The translations under genes and the position numbers were made by a program. DNA of 64,000 nucleotides, taken from the NCBI RefSeq assembly GCF_003047105.1, contig NZ_CP028477.1:1-64000 (forward strand), given 5' to 3'. This DNA comes from Celeribacter baekdonensis (lineage in GTDB: Bacteria > Pseudomonadota > Alphaproteobacteria > Rhodobacterales > Rhodobacteraceae). This document shows positions 44,301 through 50,838 of the stretch, one piece after another. The first letter of the stretch is position 1; each line of letters opens with the position of its first letter. The notes beneath the pieces are model-generated. The model had not been told where the DNA came from. It saw nothing but the letters and a program-made list of their open reading frames with translations, and made no database searches.

Positions 44301-44715
44301 GCGACCACGCCGCAATGTCCGTGGGCAGGGCGAGCCAGTCGACCTCGCTGTCGGTCAGCACGATCCGGGCGCCCGGGATCAGCTTCGGCAACACCATGTC
44401 CGGCCGAATTCGGGGGGCATCGCCTGCCGGCATGTGCTGCATCGTCTGGCGGCTGGAATGATCGGTCACCTGCCGGGATCGGATCACCGGACCGGCCTCG
44501 GCCCCCTCGCTCGCGGCGCGGGCCTCCTCGCGCAGGCGGGCCAGTTCCTTCAGGGCCGAGAAGGCCCGCACCACGCCCGCGACCGAGTTGCGGTCGGTGA
44601 TGGCGATGGCCCTCAGGCCCAACTCGGCGGCACGCGTAACCAGTTCCTCGGGGTGCGAGGCCCCGGTCAGAAAGGTGAAATTGCTCGTCACGCAGAGCTC
44701 CGCATAGCCGGTCAT
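41365..44715 (-). CDS. dnaE2: Error-prone DNA polymerase DnaE2 (ImuC)
   Basis: DnaE2 is the mutasome polymerase that, with ImuA and ImuB, performs SOS-induced translesion synthesis. The 1116-aa protein begins with a PHP domain (YAELCVTSNFTFLTGASHPE, LRAIAITDRNSVAGVVRAFS). The palm has ERGEPPDIDVDFEHERREEV with the catalytic aspartates, then MKVDVLALGML. Next come helix-hairpin-helix segments and a C-terminal OB fold (ITVTGLVITRQRPGTASGVI). ATG 44715 overlaps the imuB stop by ATGA. The longer upstream reading frame is rejected because YAELCVTSNFTFL is the family N-terminus. Confidence 0.92.
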   Translation of the reverse strand: MTGYAELCVTSNFTFLTGASHPEELVTRAAELGLRAIAITDRNSVAGVVRAFSALKELARLREEARAASEGAEAGPVIRSRQVTDHSSRQTMQHMPAGDAPRIRPDMVLPKLIPGARIVLTDSEVDWLALPTDIAAWSRLTRLLSLGKRRATKGECHLTRKDLSEWGQGMVLIALPPDPMEHPVRACASDLRHMLRTFPGQCFLGAAPRYDGRDPSRLDQLARIAQDTGLPLVALGEVMMHRSSRRPLADVLTCLRIGCTVDTIGERRLTNGEHRLKSPDEMARMFHRYPAAIRRTLEIADRCAFRLDDLRYQYPDEARDGEPAQARLERLSREGLHWRYPEGPPARIVTRVDKELKLIGEMAYAPYFLTVHDIVVFARAQGILCQGRGSAANSVVCYLLGVTEVPPESITLIFERFISKERGEPPDIDVDFEHERREEVIQWIYEQYGRHRAGLTATVIHFRSRAAIREVGKVMGLSQDIIARLSGQIWGWSSSAPGDDRMRDAGIDPADGRVALAAKLIGEIIGFPRHLSQHVGGFVITHGRLDELCPIENAAMEDRTIIEWDKDDIDALGLMKVDVLALGMLTCIRKAFGLLEDHRHLKLSLANVPSEDPVVYDMLCKADAVGVFQVESRAQLNFLPRMQPRKFYDLVCEVAIIRPGPIQGGMVHPFINRRQGKEKVEDLGPAMMEVLGRTYGVPLFQEQAMQIAVVAAGFSAGEADRLRRSLATFKRMGTIGAFRERFISGMLARGYEAGFAQRCFAQIEGFGSYGFPESHAASFARLVYISAWLKRHHPAVFTCALLNSQPMGFYAPAQLVRDAREHGVEIRAVSVNHSAWDCTLEPRGDGTLALRLGFRQIKGMREEDAVWIEAARGNGYVDVESLWRRAGVRPVALERLAEGDAFASLGLNRRDALWAARALRGPKPLPLFGADGEGEAEPQVTLPAMTLGQEVIEDYLALRLSLRAHPMELLRPRLPDSLPHERLDRTTGRITVTGLVITRQRPGTASGVIFLTLEDETGVSNVVVWSRVYETFRKAVIAGRLLRVTGRIEREGQVVHVIAERIEDISPMLSSLGRPATDAGGRQPGSVGHATFGGRGSTARHPREQGKKLFPSRDFH

Positions 44716-46211
44716 GCGAACTCTCCCTGCGCGAACCAGCTCTGCGCGGGCCAGGTCGGGGCCTGTGGCGTGTGGTAGAGCCAAAGCCGTGGGCCCTCCT
44801 GGGTCTCTACCCGCCAGTAGTCGCGCAGGCCCGAGCGCCAGGCCGGATCGTCGAACCACCATTCCGGCGCGATCCGTTCCGGTCCGTCCGCACGGAGCGT
44901 GGTGAAAGACATGCGCCGCCAGGCGAACCGGGCGGGGGGATGGCCGGGCTGTCCAAGCCCTTTCGTCGTGACCAGCTCAGGCGGAAAGATGATGATCGGT
45001 CGATCTGGTCCACGATGTGGCGGCGGAGATTCAGCTGCGCTGTAGGCGGCCGGTGCTACTAAAAAGCTCCGCTCGGGGATTTTGCTGGCGGCAGGCAGGA
45101 GCCGCAGGACCCTGTCGAAGCCCAGCCGGTTGCCGAGCCGCGAGAAGAGATCGGCCAGCGCGTCCTCGCGGTCTATCGTTCGGGGTCCGCCGATCTGCTC
45201 AGGTGGCAGGTCTTCGGTCACATGGGCAACGAGGCGCAGCGCTTCGATCCCGAACCCAGCTTCGACCTGCGACACGCCTTTTGCAAAGAGCGCCGCAATC
45301 CGCTCGGGATCACGCATCGGCCGGGCCAGCCCGATCTCGACTTGCGCGGTTTCCCGGTCGACCCGGTGCAGTTCAAGCCGCAGCCGCCGTGCGCCGCGAT
45401 GGTGTTGGGCAAGTGTGCTGCAGAGTCGGCCTAGCAAGCGCGCGAGGCCCGACATGACATCGGCCTCGAGGCCGATAGGTTCCGGCATGGTCAGCCGCAC
45501 CCCGAAATACGGCGCGTCCGCCTCGGGAGAGACCGGCTCCGGTTGAAGGCCGAGCGCCTGGTCGAGACGCAGCACCAGAGCCGGACCGAACCGTCGCGCG
45601 AGGGGCGCACGCGGCAGATCGGTGAGATCGCCGATCCTGTTCAGCCCCATCCGGGCGAGACCTTCCGCCACATCGCTCCCGATCCTCAGCGCTGAGACGG
45701 GTAGGCTCGCGATACCCTCCTTCGCCCCGCCCTCGGGCAGGATGCCGCCGCCATGACGGGCCAGCGCCTGGGCTGCGCCACGGGTTTCGGCGATGGCGCT
45801 CGAGAGGGTCAGGCCGACCCGTTCCAGCCGCGCATGAAGGTCGGCCCGCATTTCAGTCTCGCCGCCGAAGAGATGCGGCACACCGGAGATATCGGCGATA
45901 AGCCCGTCTGGGCCGTCGCGCGCCACCATCGGCGAATAACGCCCCGCCCAGCGTCTGAGGCCTGCCAGTGCGGCCGCCTCTCGCGCCAGATCGGCGGGCC
46001 GCGTGATCAGCTCGGGACAGATGGCGCGCGCATCGGCCGCCGCCATGCCGAGGCGCAATCCCCGCGTCTCGGCGGCTTGGTTCAGACAATGCACATGATC
46101 GGCATTCCCTGACCTATGGATCAGGGCGAACGGTCCCTCAACGGGACGTCTCCGCTGGCTCGTGTCGCTTGCAAGCCGCGGAAACCGGATCGACAGCAGC
46201 CGTCTTACCAT
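44712..46211 (-). CDS. imuB: ImuB, Y-family-like mutasome protein
   Basis: ImuB is a catalytically dead Y-family polymerase relative that bridges DnaE2, ImuA and the beta clamp. The 499-aa protein starts MVRRLLSIRFPRLASDTSQR, without the acidic metal ligand expected in an active enzyme. It continues with HCLNQAAETRGLRLGMAAAD, ICPELITRPADLAREAAALA, and a little-finger-like region, then the long C-terminal tail with MSFTTLRADGPERIAPEWWF. It overlaps imuA by 74 nt and dnaE2 by 4 nt. Confidence 0.9.
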   Translation of the reverse strand: MVRRLLSIRFPRLASDTSQRRRPVEGPFALIHRSGNADHVHCLNQAAETRGLRLGMAAADARAICPELITRPADLAREAAALAGLRRWAGRYSPMVARDGPDGLIADISGVPHLFGGETEMRADLHARLERVGLTLSSAIAETRGAAQALARHGGGILPEGGAKEGIASLPVSALRIGSDVAEGLARMGLNRIGDLTDLPRAPLARRFGPALVLRLDQALGLQPEPVSPEADAPYFGVRLTMPEPIGLEADVMSGLARLLGRLCSTLAQHHRGARRLRLELHRVDRETAQVEIGLARPMRDPERIAALFAKGVSQVEAGFGIEALRLVAHVTEDLPPEQIGGPRTIDREDALADLFSRLGNRLGFDRVLRLLPAASKIPERSFLVAPAAYSAAESPPPHRGPDRPIIIFPPELVTTKGLGQPGHPPARFAWRRMSFTTLRADGPERIAPEWWFDDPAWRSGLRDYWRVETQEGPRLWLYHTPQAPTWPAQSWFAQGEFA

Positions 46212-46725
46212 TCCAGTGCACAGTCCAAGCTCTTAATGTTTCCCTTTTGTTCTTAATAAGAGCCCATTGATGCAGAGTCGAGTCCCGCCGTTCCGCCGCA
46301 ATCGGGGTACAATGCCAGCGCGTCTCTGCAGCATTGCTGCCCTGGCCTTCACGGATCAGCATGAGCCCGGTGGTTCGCCCAGCTTCCGCGGCCAGTTGCA
46401 GGCGTCGCCCGGCGATCAGGGAGAGGGGCTTTTCCGGCTCCGCGATTACCAGTCCGACCCCTTCGGATCGTAGCGCTTCCTCCGCGGACCAGAGCAGATC
46501 GGTCTCGTTTGCAGGGCGAATGAGATGCAGCCGCTCCCCGACGCCTTCGGGCAGACCCCGGAGCATTGGCTGGTGCGGGGCATGACCGGGAATGATCCAG
46601 ATCAGGGCCTCGGTGTGTCGGGCGGCTTGCAACAAAGCGAAGCTGCGCCGTCCCGGACCTTCCGCCTCATGGACCCGGTGCCGGACCAGGGCAAAGAGCT
46701 CGCTCGGAGCGGACTCAAACCGCAT
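46138..46725 (-). CDS. imuA: ImuA, RecA-like mutasome protein
   Basis: ImuA is a small RecA-related protein needed for mutasome function. The 195-aa product shows ALVRHRVHEAEGPGRRSFAL, ALIWIIPGHAPHQPMLRGLP, LIRPANETDLLWSAEEALRS and GRTTGLMLIREGQGSNAAET, and it lacks a Walker A motif, as expected. ATG 46725 was chosen within MRFESAPSELFALV. It overlaps the end of the SRAP gene by 11 nt, so all four genes form one transcript. Confidence 0.85.
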   Translation of the reverse strand: MRFESAPSELFALVRHRVHEAEGPGRRSFALLQAARHTEALIWIIPGHAPHQPMLRGLPEGVGERLHLIRPANETDLLWSAEEALRSEGVGLVIAEPEKPLSLIAGRRLQLAAEAGRTTGLMLIREGQGSNAAETRWHCTPIAAERRDSTLHQWALIKNKRETLRAWTVHWNGKTAAVDPVSAACKRHEPAETSR

Positions 46726-47395
46726 CCTCGCGCACCCCCTCGGCAACGATCTTCAGCATCCCGTCCGGCAGGGGCCGCTGCAGCTTCAGGGCGTCCTCGG
46801 CCGGTGCGGTCAACCAACGTCGCCATTCCTCGGGCTGCGTGAGGACGACGGGCATGGCTTTGGGGTGGATCGGCGCAACTTCGGCGTTGGGCGGGCAGGT
46901 CAGGAAGCCGAAGATCTCCGCTGTCACCTCGCCTTCCTTCAGCTTGCGCACCGAGGTCCATTCCGTCCGCAGCCCAGCGAAAAAGGCGAGCGGCCGATCC
47001 TCGTCCAAAGCGAACCAGACCGACGAATTGCGCGGCGCACCCCGGCGCCCGTCAATCTCCGAAAAGCTCGTGAAGGGCACGAGGCAGCGATGTTCGACAC
47101 CGAGCCAGCGCCGCCAGTGGGGAGAGCCGACGTTGCGGATATTGGTGACACCCTTGTCGGTACGTTTGCCTTCGAGGAACTTCGCAGGGGTCGGCATGCC
47201 CCAACGGGCCATTGTCAGCGCCCAGGCAGCGCCCTCACCATGCCGGATGATCGGTGCTGGATAGTCAGGCCAGATGTCGGTCAAAGGAGGGAGGTTCCCA
47301 GTAGCGTCAACCAGATCCTCGTCCTGCTCAAGCATGTTGTCGAACAGGTGACGCACCGCGTCCTGGCTCTTTGTCTGGGAGTAGAGGTTGCACAT
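46715..47395 (-). CDS. SRAP-domain SOS response-associated peptidase (YedK/HMCES)
   Basis: YedK/HMCES proteins form a covalent link to abasic sites in single-stranded DNA through Cys2. The 226-aa product begins MCNLYSQTKS, giving the Cys2 after Met removal, which fixes the start at ATG 47395. Other conserved pieces are VTNIRNVGSPHWRRWLGVEH (the Asn-Arg pair), CLVPFTSFSEIDGRRGAPRN, LAFFAGLRTEW and the catalytic-His part IHPKAMPVVLTQPEEW. It heads the imuA-imuB-dnaE2 operon, 40 bp after a LexA box. Abasic-site shielding next to a mutasome is a sensible pairing. Confidence 0.9.
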   Translation of the reverse strand: MCNLYSQTKSQDAVRHLFDNMLEQDEDLVDATGNLPPLTDIWPDYPAPIIRHGEGAAWALTMARWGMPTPAKFLEGKRTDKGVTNIRNVGSPHWRRWLGVEHRCLVPFTSFSEIDGRRGAPRNSSVWFALDEDRPLAFFAGLRTEWTSVRKLKEGEVTAEIFGFLTCPPNAEVAPIHPKAMPVVLTQPEEWRRWLTAPAEDALKLQRPLPDGMLKIVAEGVREDAV

Positions 47396-47434
47396 CTGAG
47401 GTACACTCGGGAATCGGAATACGGTTTCGAATGA

Positions 47435-47449
47435 GAACAATAACAGAAC
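47435..47449 (-). promoter_or_regulatory. LexA (SOS) box before the SRAP-imuAB-dnaE2 operon
   Basis: On the minus strand GTTC-TGTTATT-GTTC is an exact GTTC-N7-GTTC direct repeat, the alphaproteobacterial LexA operator. It lies 40 bp upstream of the first start codon of the operon, where repression is expected. Confidence 0.85.
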
Positions 47450-48439
47450 ATGCGGCTGCTGGAAAGTGTGGCGGATTTAGCCAGCGCCAACTTCACGAGG
47501 AAGGGTGACACAAAAAGAGGCTTACGCAATGCACCTTTCTGAGATCTGTTCTAGGCGCAGTCAATATCAAGGTAAGATCTTGGCCCCTCCTGCCTTTTGA
47601 TCAGGACCGCGCCCTACTCGGTCGGCTGCACGCAGCCGCCCTCCCCGAGCTGAAACGTCGCCTCTCCCTGCGACGTGCTGCTGGCCGGGCACTCTCCTCC
47701 GGAGCCAGCCCGACCAGCCGTCGCATGGTCGTGGCAACGCTTCATCGCGGCCGTTCCGGTAACGGTCGCTGGGGCGGGGGGTGTCTTAAATGGCCTCGTC
47801 CCGCGCGTCCCAGCCCGTGATAGTCCTCGCTTTGCCCGATACGCTGTTCTGCGCTGTCATTGCCGGCTACAAACGATGTTCGACGACCACCGGATTGCAT
47901 TGGTCGTAGCTGGCAGAGGGCCGGGAGTCAGCGCGATGCAGGAAACAGCTAGCTATCGCAACCGCTTGTCTGTTCCGTTCGACGCCCGGATGAACCGCGC
48001 CAAATGCAGATGCCTCGACGGTCTTCTTGGGGATGGCCTGTCAGATGACACACATCGCGTTGGCACGGATGCTAGCCGTCGCGACACGTTGGGCAGGGCT
48101 CGGCAAAGCTCTAACTCGTCCGGGTACGGCTCGGGGCGAGAGGGCAGAAATGACGCCGCCCCTGGCATCTCTCTCAGCGGTTCCTCCACTTTCGTTCATG
48201 GCCCCCGCACTTCTCCCGATGTCTGAGTTGCATGACATGTTGGTCGCAGCTGTCGTCCCGTCCACAAAGGTTGTCGCCGATCTTTTTCCCCTGACCCACC
48301 AAAGAACAGGGGTGGGCCATTCCTCGCGAGGCAAAAAGACCGGTGCCTGCCCCTCTCCGCTGCGCTTCGCCTCCGGTGTGGCCGGGCCTTGGCCAGCTGC
48401 AAGGTGACCATCATTGCAACGCAAACAAGGAGAAGAGCA
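47450..48439. other. Spacer; right part is the duplicated DUF736 leader
   Basis: The left 700 bp show no supported gene. From about 48160 the sequence is the second copy of the DUF736 leader, with the 18-mer GGTGGGCCATTCCTCGCG at 48311-48328 and a small CCCACC/GGTGGG hairpin before it. Confidence 0.55.
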
Positions 48440-48778
48440 ATGACCACGAACTGCATCAAATTCACCAGCGCCGACATTGAAACCGCCAAGGGCACAGGCT
48501 CCATCTCGACCCTGACCTTTGACCTCGACATCACGGTCGAACCCGTCGCGAGCACGAACCCGATGGCCCCCACGCATCGCGTCCTCGGCCGCTCCCCGCG
48601 CGGCAAGCTGGTCGAGTGCGGCGGCATCTGGAAGAAGCAGAACAAGGAGACCGGCGCAGACTACTACACGCTGACCATCCGCGACCACGGCTTCAACGCC
48701 AACCTCGGCAAGGCAGCGAACCAGGACGACTTGTCCCTGCAGGCCATCATCCCCTGGGGTCCCAAAGACGCCGCCTAA
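48160..48778 (+). repeat. Large direct repeat, copy 2 (leader plus DUF736 gene)
   Basis: It is homologous to 20650-21256 in the same orientation, with a few small indels in the leader and near-identity in the gene and the 50 nt before its start. Confidence 0.8.
48440..48778 (+). CDS. DUF736 family protein, copy 2
   Basis: The 112-aa product differs from copy 1 at about seven residues (for example DIETAKGTGSIS for DFETAKGVGSIS, and a final KDAA for KDAT). Both reading frames are fully open and most base changes are silent or conservative, so both copies look maintained. AAGGAGAAG precedes ATG 48440. This copy sits before the mobilization genes, whereas copy 1 sits before repABC. Confidence 0.85.
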   Translation: MTTNCIKFTSADIETAKGTGSISTLTFDLDITVEPVASTNPMAPTHRVLGRSPRGKLVECGGIWKKQNKETGADYYTLTIRDHGFNANLGKAANQDDLSLQAIIPWGPKDAA

Positions 48779-48785
48779 GCCAGGA

Positions 48786-48809
48786 GCCAGACCGCTTCGG
48801 CGGTCTGGC
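48786..48809 (+). terminator. UUCG-capped terminator hairpin after DUF736 copy 2
   Basis: GCCAGACCGC-TTCG-GCGGTCTGGC is a perfect 10-bp stem with a stable UUCG tetraloop, 8 nt after the stop codon, followed by CATTTCTCGTT. Confidence 0.7.
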
Positions 48810-49413
48810 CATTTCTCGTTCTTGGGTGCGCCCGATGGGCGGGCCAAAAAGCCGATGTCCGAAGAACGCGGCATATTTCGGAAGCGGACGCAGAGGCGGG
48901 TCGTCAGACCGGATAGGTCGCGGATGCGACTCCGATCATTCAGTTCAGTGACAGCGTGGATCACGCGCGGCGGAGGCTGAACCGAAAGTCAGTAGGGAAA
49001 ACTGGGAGCCCACTTAGCGAGCCAAGCGCACCCCTTCCGTCGGTCGAGCAACCCGCGCCAGGGGTGTCTTTGCGAGGCTCCCAGGGGCGGCGACCTCGCC
49101 CTTTGCCGCAGGCAACGATATCGCAAAATCATCGTCATGCATCCCGGGGCAACGTCTCACACCGGGGTCACCACCGCGCGCCTTTCCGTCGACCTGTTGG
49201 CCTTTCAGATCGCTAGCCCGGGGTCGAGCGGTCGGCAACGCCGGGGCAGGTTTCTGGACGGCTGCGCCTTGAGCGCTGCGGGGCATCGCTCACAACAAAC
49301 CTGCCACCGGCGTGCTCCATTTCATTCCGCCCCGTGCCGGGTGCAGCCCGCTCTCATTCCCCCGGTCTTTTCCACGATCCGTTTGGGCGACGATCGTTGG
49401 GCCGGATCACACC
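48810..49413. other. Spacer without recognisable gene
   Basis: No frame has both a ribosome site and a recognisable product. GC-rich, with several short inverted repeats. No clear RNA or operator could be assigned. Confidence 0.4.
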
Positions 49414-49590
49414 ATGACACTCGAACAATCCATCGACCTCGCCGAACTGCAAGCCGACATGGCCTTCGAGGCCTACCTTGCCGCCTTCGATGAAGACGCC
49501 CATCCCGAGACGCTCGACAGCCTCGAGACCGAGGCGCTGATCGCCCGCGGCCGCTACGACGGCCTGCGCTCTCAGGGACTGGGTCAGTGA
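49414..49590 (+). CDS. Small acidic hypothetical protein
   Basis: This 58-aa protein (MTLEQSIDLAELQADMAFEA, then YLAAFDEDAHPETLDSLETE and a basic end) is predicted fully helical and acidic. No family is recognised. A strong UUCG-capped terminator 8 nt after the stop supports it as an expressed unit. The ribosome site is poor (GGCCGGATCACACC). Confidence 0.45.
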   Translation: MTLEQSIDLAELQADMAFEAYLAAFDEDAHPETLDSLETEALIARGRYDGLRSQGLGQ

Positions 49591-49597
49591 CCCAGAC

Positions 49598-49627
49598 ACC
49601 CCTGCGGGTCTTCGGATCCGCAGGGGT
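49598..49627 (+). terminator. UUCG-capped terminator hairpin
   Basis: ACCCCTGCGGGTC-TTCG-GATCCGCAGGGGT forms a 13-bp stem with one wobble and a UUCG loop, directly after the small gene. Confidence 0.7.
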
Positions 49628-50115
49628 CAGACGCGGTTTCGTTCAAGCTTCATGAAGCCCTAAGTGGGCGTGATCCGCACCATCTCGCGCGGGCCATTTT
49701 CGTGTTCCTGACGCCCGATCCGTGATCGGCTCGGGCGCTCGGTTTGCCTGTCGTCGCGTGCGTCTTGAACACAAGTTTTGGCAGCTTTTTCGACCTGGTT
49801 GTCCTGCATCGATGCGGGCTGCACCGTTCCATGTCACGCTGCGCGGCGGCTTTGAACGCGCCCTATTTCAAGCAAAAAGACACAACATGCAAAACGTAAT
49901 ATTGCACAATGTGATGTATTGACGTATAAGCGAAGGAGAGAAGTAAGACGTTGGCAGGATATGGCCAATGTTTGCACATTTTGTCCGAGGGGTCTGAAGA
50001 TGGGCGTTTCCCGCAAAGCTGAATGCTCCGCCGCACGCGAACGCGATTGCGGGCAATCGCTGCCTCGCGTGCGTCTGCGCATGCATCTTTTCCCTGGAAG
50101 CGGGAGAACGTCCTA
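49628..50115. other. Spacer before the mobilization operon, possible oriT region
   Basis: There is no gene. The stretch around 49890-49940 is AT-rich (AATATTGCACAATGTGATGT) with a TTGACG-like -35, and the right part contains the long inverted repeat at 50032-50073. Confidence 0.45.
50032..50073. repeat. Nested 42-bp inverted repeat, candidate oriT or regulator site
   Basis: The outer arms CGCACGCGA / TCGCGTGCG (9 bp) enclose the inner arms GCGATTGC / GCAATCGC (8 bp) with a GG centre. All pairs are perfect and the only asymmetry is AC versus TGCC between arms. It lies 43 bp before the mobilization accessory gene, the usual place for oriT. Confidence 0.5.
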
Positions 50116-50838
50116 GTGCCGAGGCCAGCGAAAAACCTGAAGCTTGAACAGCGCATCGAAGTGGCGCGGCGCTATGCGGCGGGCGAGAGCGCGAAGGATT
50201 TGGCGGCGGTGTTTGGCATCTCTCCGCGCCATGTGAATCGGCTCGCGAAAGAAGAGGCGGGCGAGGGCATTGCGGTGCGCGATCCGAGTGAAACGGTGGC
50301 GTTCCGGGCCAGCCGATCCGAGCTGGACGCCTTCGATGCGGAGTGGCGCGATCGGGGCTATGCCAACCGCTCGCAGGCGCTCAATGCGGTGCTGCGCGGG
50401 CGGTGCGGGTTCCTCGATGTGCCGCGCGACCTGGTCGCGGAATTCTGCGACGTATGGCGTCAGGCGAAGGATGTGAGTGACGCTGGACTGGCGCTCGCCA
50501 AGGCGGTGCATCGCGGTCGGTTGGAGGTCTCGGAGGCGGATCGCGCAGTGCTGATCGAACTGCTTGATCTGGCGCGGCGGATGAGCCGAGAGATGGGCGA
50601 GATGAAGGATGCGGCGCAGGCGCTGCGTGCTCAGGAGTGGCCGGAAAAAGAAGAAGAGCAGGGGGCGGATGGCGTGGTTCTGGAGGATGACCCGCGCGTG
50701 ATCGGGAGCGGTCTGAGGCTGGTGCTAGACAGTTCCGGTTCGACATCGGATCGGGGTTCGCTGCCTCTCGGCAAGCCTCGAACGCGAACGCCGATGCATG
50801 ATCGTTCGCTCGCGAACCGGAACTCTCGAAATGGCTGA
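50116..50838 (+). CDS. Mobilization accessory protein with helix-turn-helix (MobC-like)
   Basis: The 240-aa protein has an N-terminal helix-turn-helix (LEQRIEVARRYAAGESAKDL, AAVFGISPRHVNRLAKE) and then a MobC/VirD1-like region: VAFRASRSELDAFDAEWRDR, GYANRSQALNAVLRGRCGFL, and GLALAKAVHRGRLEVSEADR. Such proteins bind oriT and help the relaxase nick. The start GTG 50116 with GGGAG upstream is preferred. The frame further left crosses the inverted repeat and has no support. It overlaps the relaxase gene by 8 nt, so the two are co-translated. Confidence 0.7.
   Translation: MPRPAKNLKLEQRIEVARRYAAGESAKDLAAVFGISPRHVNRLAKEEAGEGIAVRDPSETVAFRASRSELDAFDAEWRDRGYANRSQALNAVLRGRCGFLDVPRDLVAEFCDVWRQAKDVSDAGLALAKAVHRGRLEVSEADRAVLIELLDLARRMSREMGEMKDAAQALRAQEWPEKEEEQGADGVVLEDDPRVIGSGLRLVLDSSGSTSDRGSLPLGKPRTRTPMHDRSLANRNSRNG

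Noticed and set aside
47675..48226. Plus-strand frame of 183 codons before DUF736 copy 2
   Set aside because: No ribosome site or motif, and its 3' part runs into the duplicated DUF736 leader, whose other copy does not keep the frame.
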